A stretch of DNA of 64,000 nucleotides from Drosophila pseudoobscura (lineage: Eukaryota > Arthropoda > Insecta > Diptera > Drosophilidae): contig NC_046683.1 in NCBI RefSeq assembly GCF_009870125.1, positions 55,567,869-55,631,868 on the forward strand. The letters are read 5' to 3'. Below are positions 1 through 10,127 of this stretch, in pieces (the stretch's first letter is position 1; the number at the start of each line of letters is the position of its first letter). Made by a program: the position numbers and the translations under genes. The notes below the pieces were generated by a model. It ran no database searches, had not been told where the DNA came from, and was given only the letters and a program-made list of their open reading frames with translations.

Positions 1-309
1 CCCCCAGTTTCACCGGTTTGTAGAGAGTCTTAGGGAAAAAACCTCAACCAAACCGCAAGCAAAATCACAGCAATAGTTAAACAATAGCTTAAGCCAACCA
101 CAGCAAACACTTCATTAAGGCACTAACTAACAAAAAAAAGCTAAAATATGCGCATTACTTGTAAATGCAGTCATTGCATGGACAGTGACAGGCAACGACC
201 CGCCCCCCACCAATTGCAACAGTTGCAAATGCTGATGTTGGTGTTGATGTGAACAAAAACAATTAGCAAAGATCTCCGTTTAGTTGTTAATTATGCGCTT
301 GTATTGCAG

Positions 310-855
310 TACCTGATCTTTGCCTCGGCTCTGTGCCTGAGTCTGGCCTATCCGCTGGAGCACCAGTACTACGATGAGAGCCACGGCTACGAGCACCTGG
401 CCCACCACGAGCCAGAGCCGATACATGAGTACGGACAGCACCATCAGATCGAGCGCATCTCGCTGGGCGAGGAGCATGGACACCAAGAGCAAGCTCACTA
501 TGAGACCCACGAGCACGAGGACGAGCATGTGGATTACTATGTGAGTGGGAGGACACCGCAGACTAGATGGGGTCCCGAGTAGCTAATGGTGTCCTAATGG
601 TGTTCCCTTCAATTATAGGCCCCGCCCAAGTATGCCTTCAAGTATGGAGTCAACGACTTCCACACTGGCGATGTCAAGTCCCAGCACGAGACCCGCGATG
701 GCGACACCGTGAAGGGCCAATACTCGCTGGTTGAGCCCGACGGTTCCATCCGCACCGTGGACTACACTGCCGACAAACATAACGGCTTCAATGCTGTCGT
801 CCACAAGACTGCCCCCGTCCACCACCATGAGGAGCTGCACGAGCATCACTACTAG
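310..855 (+). CDS. Cpr66Cb: RR-2 cuticular protein (Cpr66Cb), 5' exon missing
   Basis: Structural cuticle protein that binds chitin in the extracellular matrix. Two coding exons are visible: 310-540 and 619-855 (stop TAG), joined in phase 0 across a 78 bp intron with GTGAGT and ATTATAG ends. The first starts right after an acceptor (GTATTGCAG, ending 309) and opens with the hydrophobic end of a signal peptide ([15 protein letters not shown]), so the ATG lies in an upstream exon that is short or outside the window. A His/Glu-rich segment follows. The second exon carries the RR-2 Rebers-Riddiford domain, with [14 protein letters not shown], the RDGD turn, YSLVEPDG and NGFNAVVHK, and ends in a His-rich tail. 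About 155 residues are visible. The family call is secure; the name Cpr66Cb rests on the domain and on the neighbours. Confidence 0.88.
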
Positions 856-1299
856 ACGAGACCGGCGAGAACAGGCCCATAGAATACCTACGTTTAACTT
901 TGCACTAGAGTTAGCCAAATTGCTCATCAGCCAACAGAACAGCATCCACAACGATCGACCATGAAATCAGCTTCATATCTCGTAATTAGGACATCAGCAC
1001 ACACATGCCACAGGCCCCAAAGCCCCAAAAGGGGGCTCAATCTTCACTAGACTTTTCCCTTGTGGTCATGCCTACTTCATAATCATTTTACTCATACCTA
1101 TATATTGTATTTTATTCTGTGATAGCGAATAATTTCTACGTATATCTTCCGCTTTCAACTGATCCTTAGTCACTCCTGCTCAGACGAATTTATCAATCAA
1201 TCACTTGACTGTAATCTGTAATCTGTAATCTATATTGTATACTTATGTCTTTTTGTTAAATCTGTTACAGAGATCAAACGAATGAATTGTAAATTGTGT

Positions 1300-1305
1300 A
1301 ATAAA
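1300..1305 (+). terminator. poly(A) signal of the cuticle gene
   Basis: AATAAA about 445 bases after the cuticle stop codon, in an AT-rich context with no earlier canonical hexamer. It implies a 3'UTR of about 460 bases. Confidence 0.6.
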
Positions 1306-1310
1306 GTGTG

Positions 1311-2024
1311 AATTATGTACTTTTTATAAAATCAAAAACCAACCGGACTACTGACCATAACTTTACCGGTCGGGGGCAATAATTGAACTTGGGGGCTTTC
1401 TTGGACTACGGGGTAGCAACTCTTGGAATGAATGACCGAATGTCTGCATCTTGGCTAACTGGTTTATGCGTTTGGAGCAATAAAAACGATTACAAGACAT
1501 ATTTTCCGGATCGCAAACGAGTTGTGCGTTTTGTTTTGATTGAAATTATATAAGCTGCAATTGAAAAGTGGATTAAAATACTTCCTAAATGTCCAAAAAC
1601 AGGACTTTGCGATATTTATGCTTGGCAACAAAACATAAACTCAAATTTAACAATTAATTAGCTCGCACATGAATATGGAAAATATCATTTTAACCAAAAT
1701 GTTTTCGAATTGCACAGTCTATGTCGTTTTCCAGCGCTACTGCATATAAATATATGAATAAAGAACTGAATCAAGGGCAGAGTACCAGGGTGACCGTTTA
1801 GGACATATTTGACGTCGAAATTGTGCTGAAGGTATATTTACTATTTAATTCAATCTATTAAATTTAATTTTTTGGAGTCAAACAATATACTGGATCGTGG
1901 TCTTCGGGTTTTCTTTCAAGGTCGTCAACGACCGCACGTGGCTGATCACTGCGTTCGTCCCACCGGGTGGCAACCAATATTAATAGGTTTGGGTGCGCTC
2001 CGGACTAGCGAATGTTGCGAAGGT
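1311..2024. other. intergenic, no gene seen
   Basis: AT-rich spacer between the cuticle gene and the retroelement remnant. I find no coding signal. The right part (from about 1,900) is less AT-rich and may be the continuation of the retroelement fragment, but no retroviral-type motif can be read there. Confidence 0.4.
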
Positions 2025-2700
2025 TTAGGTACGCTCCGTGGAAAACCAAGTGCAGATGCGTACGTCACCTGATCTGCCAACCTTTTCCCAGCAGGCCATG
2101 CCCGCTCCCTTCCTTAACTTGAAGCGCCGCTGAGCGTGCTTCGACCGATCGGCTAGCTCTGCATCACCAGTTCGATTTGGCTTTCCGACAGCTGGCAGCC
2201 TGGTGGTACCTCCCAGTCCGGTGGGATGGTTCCGGTTTATAGTGCGTACTGTTGTTGTTTCGGGTTGGGTCGTGCTTCCGGCTCTAGTGTCTACGATGTC
2301 ATGGCCTTGCTCTTCTTCTTCCTCAGTTTTTCTTTTTCCTCTGATAACAGCTGTTACCTCTCCACACGTTATTGTTGCGCCTGCGTCTCTTAGAAAGTCA
2401 ATTCCCAGAATTGGTATATCTGGCCCTCCTGCCAATGTTAGGAACGATTCCGTGGTTTCTGTTCCGCCTAGTTCTGTCTCGACGTTTTTTCCTCCTTATG
2501 CTTCCATCTGCTAGCCGTATTAACTTTTGTTCCTTATCTTCTATTCCTTCGTTCCTCAGCTTTGGGGCCGTCCGTTGACCATGCTTCTTGTGGCCCCTGT
2601 GTCGATGACCACTTCTATTACCGGTTTTCCAACCCTGGCCCGGCCCATTAGTTGATTGTCTTCATATATTAGGTTGGTTGTGTCCTGCTCTGTTTGTTTT
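2025..2700 (-). mobile_element. decayed LTR-retrotransposon protease fragment
   Basis: Remnant of the pol protease of a Ty3/gypsy-like retrotransposon, read on the minus strand. The aspartic protease active-site motif DTGA is at 2592-2603, preceded by hydrophobic strand residues (VIEVVI). The C-terminal retropepsin signature ILGIDFL, followed by RDAGA, lies near 2370-2410. Between them an in-frame stop shortly after the active site and at least one frame change break the reading frame, so no functional enzyme can be made. No reverse transcriptase, integrase or LTR was recognised on either side. Known of the family: the protease cleaves the Gag-Pol polyprotein. The piece sits between two host genes within 500 bp of the Pex2 start. 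Confidence 0.72.
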
Positions 2701-2989
2701 AGGCCCTGGGGGTTTCGCGGGGCTGCCCCGGGCCCGGTCCGTTTATTTCCGTTATATATGGTTTTGGCGCTGGCGTATGAAACAAAAAAATTGTTCGTTT
2801 GCTAAAGTTGCCTTCTGCTGATTTCTGTTGGTATCCTGGTATCCCTATCTCCATCAAACAAGTGGCATGATCTCTATTTGCTGAATTTATTAAAAAACTG
2901 AGATTTGTATGGTAAACCCTCAATAATTCGTGATATTCGAATTCGAATGGCTTTTCTACGCGTTGTCTACATTGACGCTTTAAATCCAT

Positions 2990-3050
2990 AACGCGACTTA
3001 AAAAATACTGGAATATTGGAAAATACCAGAAAAAGGTATAAAAACATGCA
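2990..3050 (+). promoter_or_regulatory. motif-6-like elements at the Pex2 5' end
   Basis: Three spaced copies resembling Ohler motif 6 (KTYRGTATWTTT) occur just upstream of Pex2: AAAAAATACTGG, GAAAATACCAG and AAAGGTATAAAA. Such arrays are known from fly housekeeping core promoters. The transcription start is not fixed by the sequence. Confidence 0.4.
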
Positions 3051-3155
3051 AGGTGTGTGAGCTGAACCGCACCGCTGCAAGCGTATAAAAAAAGTATAAA
3101 GTCCAAAGAAATATTATCAATGAAAGCGTAGCCAAAACACCGCAAAATAAACAAA

Positions 3156-4190
3156 ATGCTGGAGAAAAATAAGTATGTGCCGCGGGTGAACCAAGTAAGT
3201 CATGTTATCAATCTAAAGAGGAAACGAATCAATAATGGTTCCCTTCCAGATAGACGCAATTTCTCTTAACAAGGATATTGCCCGACTTATACGCGATAAC
3301 CTGCTGGAGAACCTTCAGGCCATATCGGTGGGTACAAGTATTCACTAACATATTCCGTGGAACACCTTCAAAACCTCACTCTCCCTTAGCCCGTGCTATT
3401 TATCAAATTTCAACCAGAACTCGATTTGCTCATACAATCTGCGATTTGGTTTGGATCCGTTGGCAAGCGATGCTCCACATTTGGCCAGCAACTACTTGTC
3501 CTAGCCTACGATGCTGAGAAGCTTACTGTCTCCAGGCTGGTCCTCCATTTCGTCCTGACCGTCCTACCCGGCTATGTGAAGAGCTGGGAAGAGCGAAGGC
3601 TCGCACGGCGCGTGGAGTGGTTTAGCCAGGCCATAGCGTGGGCGGAGAACAGCGCCCTGGTTCTGAACATTCTCAACTACTTTCGGTTCCTCAAGACAGG
3701 ACGGAAACCCACTTTAATCGACTATTTTCTGGGTCTGGACTATATTAGTCTACGAAATAATCAGCGACGCGATATTGGATACAAATACCTGACCCGTGAG
3801 TTGCTCTGGGGTGGATTTATGGTGAGTATTTTTGGAAAAGATTTATGGTTTCATCTTTGTAATTCTGCAATGCTCTTTCAGGAAATCCTGGGTCTAGTTT
3901 TACCCATCATTAACTTCCGAAAACTACAAAGGCTGCTCAAGTCTTGGACTTCTGGGCAGCAATTTGGCGCCCGTCGGCGGGAGATGGACACCACGGAGCT
4001 TCTAGCACCAAAGATGATGGTGGGCACAACGTGCACCTATTGTGGTGAACGTCCCACGCTTCCCCATCATATGGGCTGTGGTCATATCTATTGTTATTAT
4101 TGTATAAGCGCTAATGTTCTAACTGATGCCAGCTTTTGTTGCACCATTTGTGGTGTTCAATGTGTGAAGGATGGTGTCCAAAGTGTATAA
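3156..4190 (+). CDS. Pex2: peroxin-2, RING-type peroxisomal E3 ligase subunit
   Basis: Subunit of the PEX2-PEX10-PEX12 ubiquitin ligase in the peroxisome membrane, which ubiquitinates the import receptor PEX5 for recycling. Exons: 3156-3194, 3250-3327, 3390-3821 and 3882-4190, all joined in phase 0, giving 285 residues, a typical length. The start ATG encodes MLEKNKYVPRVNQ and the first donor is GTAAGT. Exon 3 carries the conserved Pex2/Pex12 N-terminal membrane region. The C-terminus has a complete C3HC4 RING at residues 234-273 (CTYC, CGH, CYYC, CTIC). The last intron (3822-3881) is 60 bp, in frame and stop-free, so its retention would insert 20 residues. Orthology is clear from the RING position and overall size. 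Confidence 0.93.
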
Positions 4191-5207
4191 TTGTTGAGGA
4201 TTATTTGCATGCAATGGTTTTATACCGATTTTATACTAGTATTAAGCGAATAATGGCTGTAAACAAAGAATACAATATATATTTACCTTTCCGCCAAATT
4301 TTTTGTACAGTATTGGTAAATGTCAAACAAACGGTGTTGATAGTCAAAGAAAAAAAATTTTCTTTTGCGCGGTCGGGAACCAATCTGCGGAAACTAACAA
4401 CCGAATTTCAACCGATTAAGCACTTCTATAAACAATCAACGACTTTTAATTAAAGCACGAGAGTGTACTAAACCACGGCAAACTGCTGGTTATTTTAAAA
4501 CTTTCCATTAAAACCAAAAAAAAAGGTAAGAACTTGCTCGTCGTGGACTGCGAGAAAAGCGCGCGAAAAAACTGCAACAGCTGTTGTGTACATTGGTGGC
4601 GCTGCCACACTGCAGAAAATACACGACTTAAAAAAATGTTCTTAAATTAATTTATGCCAAACAACCTAGTATAAGTTTAGATGCTAAGTCTAGCAATGAA
4701 CTAGTTAGTCATAAGTTTAAAATTAGTTTGAGGCGTAATTTGTTGTTTTGCAATTTGGCAAAACAGCTGCCCATGGAAGTCCGGCAACGCCATCACTTTG
4801 TTATTATCTCATTTTTTCTGCTGCGCATTTCGCCTTTGTCCGTTTTTAGAAGAAAACATTACACCTAAACATACACTTAAGTTCGTCAGCAAAACCCAAG
4901 CATCTAAAAACTATTAATTTCGGTCTACATTGCGTAATTGCGATTAAGATTTCTAAGGCGTCACGCCCGCAAACAAGCGAAATTCAGGATCAAACAATTA
5001 TATTGAAAATCTAAAACGGCCACAGCGGACAAATAGCTCAAAAAATACTTTGTCGCGACCCCACCAGCAACAAATTGCGTATATATTCGTGGGGCAGCAG
5101 CAACAGCAGCTGATTTCACATATCAAGGTCAGTAAGGTGGCGATTTGCAAACAAAAAAAAACCATCCGTAATATTAAAAAATCCGTCCGTCCAATTTGTA
5201 GAGAAGA
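4191..5207. other. intergenic and 5' leader of CG7083
   Basis: Pex2 3' flank followed by the promoter and leader of CG7083. A 12-base perfect palindrome containing an E-box, CAACAGCTGTTG, is at 4575-4586. A donor-like GTAAGA follows an A-run near 4525, and TTTGTAG ends at 5200, seven bases before the CG7083 ATG. A leader intron is therefore likely but unproved. No other gene seen. Confidence 0.45.
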
Positions 5208-6518
5208 ATGCTCGAACTTGAGATTGTGCCCGAGAACTCGATGAGCTGCGATGCCTGGGAGTTTGTCCTGGGCATGCACTTCTCGCAGGCCATCTCCATC
5301 ATACAGTCGCAGGTGGGGATCATCAAAGGTGTCCAGGTGCTATATTCGGATACAAATCCACTGGGCGTGGACATAATCATCAATCTGCCACAGGATGGTG
5401 TGCGCTTGATTTTCGATCCCGTTGTGCAGCGTCTGAAGACAATAGAGGTGTTCAACATGAAGCTGGTGAAGCTGAAATACGGAGGCGTCTACTTCAACTC
5501 ACCCGAGGTGTTGCCCAGTATAGAACAGATCGAGCATTCGTTCGGAGCCACCCATCCGGGAGTGTATGATGCAGCCAAGCAACTCTTTGCCCTGCACTTC
5601 AGAGGACTCAGCTTTTACTTCCCTGTAGATAGCAAATTGCATTCTGGATATGGTCATGGGCTTGGCTCCTTGGTCTTCCTGAATGGTGCCTCGCCGGTCG
5701 TCTCCAAGATGTCTCTCTACGCTGGCAGCAATGTTGCGGAAAACCGTGCTCCTGCACTGCCCTTGGGCTGCTACCATAGACAAATGTATCTGGAATCGGC
5801 CACAGTTCTTCGCACTTCCTATGGCCACACCAAAGGCCTCAAGCTGAATCTCTTTACGGAGGGTTCTGGTCGTGCCTTGGAGCCACGTCGGCAGTGCTTC
5901 ACACGAGAACTGCTCTTTGGAGACAGCTGCGAGGATGTGGCCACCAATCTTGGTGCTCCCAACCGCATATTCTTCAAGAGCGAGGACAAGATGAAGATAC
6001 ACAGCTCGAGCGTGAATCGACAGGCGCAGAGCAAGCGCAGCGACATATTTTTCAACTACTTCACGTTGGGCATCGATGTTCTCTTCGACGCTCGCACACA
6101 GACCTGCAAGAAGTTCATTCTGCACACGAACTATCCGGGCCACTTCAATTTCAATATGTACCATCGCTGCGAGTTCCAGTTCCAGCTGCAGACGGACCAC
6201 CCGCACAGTGATAACCTCGATCTGATGACGCCCTCAAAGCAAGACTATGTGAATATAACTGCCTACACCAAATGGGACGAAATCAGTGGCTCGTTGTCTA
6301 CGTCGGAGCGGCCAGTGGTGTTGCATCGTGCCAGCTCAACGAACACGGCGAATCCCTTTGGCTCCACCTTTTGCTACGGCTATCAAGATCTTATATTCGA
6401 AGTGATGCCCAACAATCATATTGCCTCTGTGACGCTCTACAACACAGCGCCGCCCCGGCAGCCCGCCCACTCCTGGCAGCAGCACAAAATGCAGGACATT
6501 CGTCTGACCGTGGCCTAG
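5208..6518 (+). CDS. CG7083: PHAF1 / C16orf70 family protein (CG7083)
   Basis: Orthologue of human PHAF1 (formerly C16orf70, UPF0183), which together with BCAS3 associates with the phagophore during selective autophagy. A single uninterrupted coding exon of 436 residues starts MLELEIVPENSM and ends RLTVA, close to the roughly 420 of the human protein. Recognisable conserved stretches include the N-terminal LGMHFSQAI, the segment around VLYSDTNPLG, and IFDPVVQRLK. No signal peptide or membrane segment is seen. The start is the first ATG after a probable leader acceptor (TTTGTAG) and matches the family N-terminus. It lies between Pex2 and the primase gene on the same strand, with separate promoters expected. 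Confidence 0.92.
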   Translation: MLELEIVPENSMSCDAWEFVLGMHFSQAISIIQSQVGIIKGVQVLYSDTNPLGVDIIINLPQDGVRLIFDPVVQRLKTIEVFNMKLVKLKYGGVYFNSPEVLPSIEQIEHSFGATHPGVYDAAKQLFALHFRGLSFYFPVDSKLHSGYGHGLGSLVFLNGASPVVSKMSLYAGSNVAENRAPALPLGCYHRQMYLESATVLRTSYGHTKGLKLNLFTEGSGRALEPRRQCFTRELLFGDSCEDVATNLGAPNRIFFKSEDKMKIHSSSVNRQAQSKRSDIFFNYFTLGIDVLFDARTQTCKKFILHTNYPGHFNFNMYHRCEFQFQLQTDHPHSDNLDLMTPSKQDYVNITAYTKWDEISGSLSTSERPVVLHRASSTNTANPFGSTFCYGYQDLIFEVMPNNHIASVTLYNTAPPRQPAHSWQQHKMQDIRLTVA

Positions 6519-7083
6519 AGCAGAATGGTCGATCAGGTCACACGGTCGTCAATGCTACGTGGATGCGGGCTCTGTGATGCTTTGTGGAAGGGATGTCTTA
6601 TCGTCTCGTGTTCTAATCTATAAGCTACAACAATGATCTAACCTAGGCATAAGCTAGATACATACAATATACATACGAGTATATAGTAATATGCATATAT
6701 ATAGATACATAATATATATAAAATTTCTATTGTAGCCTAAGCAAAACTCTTCAGACGACTCATCATCTCTGACCACGTTCATACTGCGGTATTCCATTGT
6801 GTTAAATCGATTCTATTCGACGCATAAACTGACAATTAAGTAGCCTCGTACTTTTAACAATTGCATGTCGTTAAAATATTTCAATACTTTTAAGCTCAAA
6901 CCCGTGTATTTCTCTTTGAAAAAGAAACAAAAAATCAGCAAAAAAAATATACATAATATATAATTATAAGGTTTCGACAAGAACATTTGATGGCCTTTGA
7001 GTTTCCTTTATTATAATATATAATAACTTAAAACTTTATAAGTCAGATTTAACCATCGCTCTTAATTCTTGCAGTCGATTAGA
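6519..7083. other. intergenic, CG7083 3'UTR and primase 5' flank
   Basis: Very AT-rich, with TATATA-type runs at about 6,660-6,725 and 6,945-7,030. It must hold the CG7083 3' end and the primase promoter. I see no canonical core-promoter motif and no further gene. Confidence 0.4.
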
Positions 7084-8468
7084 ATGTCAAAACAAGCCAC
7101 AGATCTGGAAACTCCAGTGCCCCAGCAGACGGTAGTGCCTGCATTTGATCCCACGATCCTGCCGGACATGCTGCCCGTTTACTACAGGCGTCTCTTTCCG
7201 CATCTGCCGTTCTATCGCTGGCTCTCCTACGGACTCTGTAAGTGCACCCCCTCTAAAACGACAGCTCAAGAACTTAGCAATCCCCCAATCCCCTGTATTC
7301 CGCAGCTGAGGATGGCGTCTTCTGTAACCGGGAAATATCCTTTACCCTTCACGATGACATCTACATTCGTTACCTCTGCTTCGAAACCCAGGCAGAGCTG
7401 GAAAAGGAGATTTGCTCGCGAAATCCGTACAAAATCGACATTGGACCCGTGATGCACACCAGGCCAACGAACTTTCGCATAGTTCCGGGCGGTCTGACCC
7501 CCGTGCAACGCGAGCTAGTCTTCGATATCGATATGACAGACTATGACGAGGTCCGAACCTGTTGCTCGGGTGCCGAGGTGTGCCTCAAGTGTTGGAAATT
7601 CATGGTACTGGCGGCACGCGTCTTGGATCTCGCACTGCGCGAGGATTTTGGCTTCGAGCACATACTGTGGGTCTTCTCTGGACGTCGTGGCATCCATTGC
7701 TGGGTGTGTGATCATCAGGCGCGTCATTTGGACGGCCGCGGCCGCTATGCCGTGGCTGAGTATTTCAATATTGTAAGCTACGTAAATTTTATGGGCAGCA
7801 ACTCGCCGAGATGTCAGCTAGGAGATCGTTCACATCACAGCTTCAAGCGTGCCTTGAAGATCATTGAGCCCCTGTTCGAGGAGATTATTATCGAAGACCA
7901 GAATCTCTTTGGCACGCCCAAGGGTGTCAATAAGCTGCTGCACATGATCCACGACGACGGAGCACGCACTGAGTTCGAGGGCTATCTGCAGAAAAGCCAT
8001 GAGGATGGAGCCCACTCAAGGTTGATTTGGGAAAGCTTCATTAAGTATTCCAATTCCATGCGGACGTCGACGGCCAATGTGTGGAGTCGCAAGCTGAAAA
8101 ACATTGTCCAGGAGGTGCAGCTGTGCCTGCTCTATCCGCGCCTGGACATCAACGTGACCAGGGGATTCAACCATTTGCTGAAATCTCCATTCTGCATACA
8201 TCCAGCCACGGGCAAGGTCTGTGTGCCATTCAGCGTCAATGCCGTGGCCAAGTTCGATCCCACCACGGTGCCCACCATCACTCAACTGCTGCACGAGATC
8301 AATGCCTACGATGACAAGACCAAGAGCTATATGGAGGCCCCAGAGGACAAGAGTCGCATCAAGGACCACAAGAAGACCAGCATGTTCAAGGGCGTGGTGG
8401 TGTTTGAGGAGTTCCTGCGAAAGCTGGAACGCAGCAACAAAGAACGCACTAACGTCTTGCAGTTCTGA
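7084..8468 (+). CDS. Prim1: DNA primase catalytic (small) subunit
   Basis: Makes the RNA primer within the DNA polymerase alpha-primase complex in the nucleus. Exons 7084-7237 and 7306-8468 are joined in phase 1 across a 68 bp intron (GTAAGT, TTCCGCAG), giving 438 residues against about 420 in human PRIM1. The catalytic metal-binding aspartates are D125 and D127 in VFDIDMTDYDEV. The zinc-binding cysteines follow in CCSGAEVCLKCW, and the basic active-site loop is FSGRRGIHCWVCD. The start ATG (MSKQATDLET) is the first in frame. The gene is also known as DNApol-alpha50. A GTAAGC at 7773 with a CAG at 7817 would make a 45 bp intron, too short for a fly, so this part is read as coding. The stop codon overlaps a poly(A) signal. 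Confidence 0.94.
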
Positions 8469-8473
8469 ATAAA
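8468..8473 (+). terminator. poly(A) signal overlapping the primase stop
   Basis: The sequence TGAATAAA places AATAAA on the last base of the stop codon. A second AATAAA is at 8540-8545. If the first is used, the primase mRNA has almost no 3'UTR. The second would run into the converging CG7182 transcript. Confidence 0.55.
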
Positions 8474-8568
8474 GGATTGATTTCAGTGCGGCTTTCGATG
8501 TTACTTTTATTTATGTATTATTATGATTAGGCTACCAACAATAAATAGACTAAACGATTGCATGTGAG

Positions 8569-8588
8569 CTCTCTCTCTCTCTCTCTCT
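8569..8588. repeat. (CT)n microsatellite between convergent genes
   Basis: Ten CT units immediately before the CG7182 stop codon, that is, in its 3'UTR on the minus strand. Confidence 0.8.
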
Positions 8589-8591
8589 TTT

Positions 8592-10127
8592 TCACATACA
8601 ACTCAGCCGCACCTGCGGAACTACATTTCCGTCCTTGTCATTCCAGTTGACCTCAACCTCCAGTTGAAACAGTCCGTCCTCTGCGGCCGCGGGGCCAGGG
8701 AGGTTGGCCAATATCTCCTTGTCCCCAGCTCGTATCTTGAACAAGGATAGCTCATTCGGGCCATCGCCAGCTTCGCTCGACTGTGGCAGAGTTATTCTGA
8801 TCTTTTGTGGCAATACGCTGCCCTTTCCCAGGACCAGTGTGGCATTCGCCTCATCGTCTCCGTGCCAAATGTACAAATCATCCTCGACGAGAACACAGTC
8901 GTCGGCCTTCTGCAGCTGCTGCTCGAGGGGATCAAGTAGGCAGACAGCCTGACGGGCACATCCGATGGCCACCACTTCATCCGCCGAGTGGCTGTTGTGG
9001 AGCTTGGCGTCGGGGAAGCGAGAGGCCACAGCCGCCTGAAGCTTCGGGATCTGCATGGTGGCGCCGAGGAGGACAATGTGGTCGACGCGCTTCAACTCCG
9101 GACGCTGTTGTTGGGCCTGTTCGATACATTCGCCTAGCTGTTGCATTAGGTTGTTAATCACCGGCTGAATGAGGCTCTCGAAACGGGCCCGCGACATCTG
9201 GGCGTTAAAGTCCACGCCGTCCATCAGGGAGTCGATGTACAGTTGAGTGGAGGGCATCGTTGTAAGGGTATGCTTGCAGTTGGCGGCTGCTGTGCGGATC
9301 TTGGCGAGCGATCGACGCGACTCGTGCGGATCTAATTTGTACTTCCTTTTGAACTCCTCGCAGATGAACTGCACCAAGGCCTCGGTGAACTGGCGGCCAC
9401 CGATGGCGAACGGGCCAAACGTGGCCAGCTCAATGAAAAAACCGTTCTGTACGGCAAACAGGGCGAAATCGCTATACAGTCCACCGCACTTGATGGTCAA
9501 AACATGCTGGCGAGCCTGCAGCTCATCCTCGCCAATGTTATAGCCTAAGACGGCCGCCGTGGGCTCGGCTATTATCTGCGCAACGTGGAAGCCGGCAGTT
9601 TCAGCAGCGTCTGACAGCAGCTTGAAGGCCTCTACGGGATAGTAGCTGGGTATGGATATCACGGCAATGGGAGCCTGATCCGCATCAGTATGATATTGAT
9701 GGGCCAACTCCAGTTCGGCGCGCAGCAGCTCCATCGTGACCTGGTAGGCACTTAGCTCTTTGGTCACAATTTGGTCATCTTGGTCTTCCTTGTCAGAGGG
9801 CACCGCGTGCTCCATTCGAAACACGAGCTCCTCCTTGTCAAAGTCGCAGGGAATATCCTTCAGGGCATTCGAAAAAATTTCCTCGGTTAAGTGCTCCTTT
9901 GGCTGTAGCAGCTGGAAGCTGTGTGCCACCGCCTGTTTGGGCCGTGTGGCCATCTTCTGTTTCGCCGTCAGACCGCACTCAATTTCGGAGTCGCCATCCC
10001 ACAGCAAACACGCTTGCGAGACACGATCGCCCTGCTTGTTCGCGATGACTTCAGCCTTGCCATCGGCCTTTACGTAAGCAATGCAGAGGGTGCTGTTGCC
10101 AATCTTGATGCCAAATCGCGGCCACAT
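8592..10127 (-). CDS. CG7182: HSPA14-like atypical Hsp70 (CG7182)
   Basis: Atypical Hsp70 of the HSPA14/Hsp70L1 type, which in mammals pairs with DNAJC2 on ribosomes to help nascent chains fold. One coding exon of 511 residues (human HSPA14 is 509), starting MWPRFGIKIGNSTLC, where GIKIGN corresponds to the Hsp70 phosphate-1 loop. The nucleotide-binding domain fills residues 1 to about 380, with AEPTAAVLGYN as the second phosphate-loop region and VLLGATMQIPKLQ near its end. The substrate-binding region is short and there is no C-terminal EEVD, as expected for this subfamily. No signal peptide is present, so it should be cytosolic. It converges with the primase gene, with only 123 bp between the stops, and diverges from GAPcenA. 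Confidence 0.92.
   Translation of the reverse strand: MWPRFGIKIGNSTLCIAYVKADGKAEVIANKQGDRVSQACLLWDGDSEIECGLTAKQKMATRPKQAVAHSFQLLQPKEHLTEEIFSNALKDIPCDFDKEELVFRMEHAVPSDKEDQDDQIVTKELSAYQVTMELLRAELELAHQYHTDADQAPIAVISIPSYYPVEAFKLLSDAAETAGFHVAQIIAEPTAAVLGYNIGEDELQARQHVLTIKCGGLYSDFALFAVQNGFFIELATFGPFAIGGRQFTEALVQFICEEFKRKYKLDPHESRRSLAKIRTAAANCKHTLTTMPSTQLYIDSLMDGVDFNAQMSRARFESLIQPVINNLMQQLGECIEQAQQQRPELKRVDHIVLLGATMQIPKLQAAVASRFPDAKLHNSHSADEVVAIGCARQAVCLLDPLEQQLQKADDCVLVEDDLYIWHGDDEANATLVLGKGSVLPQKIRITLPQSSEAGDGPNELSLFKIRAGDKEILANLPGPAAAEDGLFQLEVEVNWNDKDGNVVPQVRLSCM

Noticed and set aside
229..309. Possible first exon of the cuticle gene (ATGCTGATGTTG at 229-240) with a 69 bp intron
   Set aside because: Phase fits, but the donor GTGTTG is poor. 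Another ATG at 148 has a better donor but the wrong phase. Left unresolved rather than annotated.
5499..6206. Long open frame on the minus strand across CG7083
   Set aside because: Antisense shadow of a highly conserved gene. Composition is unremarkable and there is no initiation or domain evidence.
7773..7817. GTAAGC to CAG as an extra primase intron
   Set aside because: 45 bp is below the usual minimum for Drosophila introns, and the sequence continues the primase alignment in frame.
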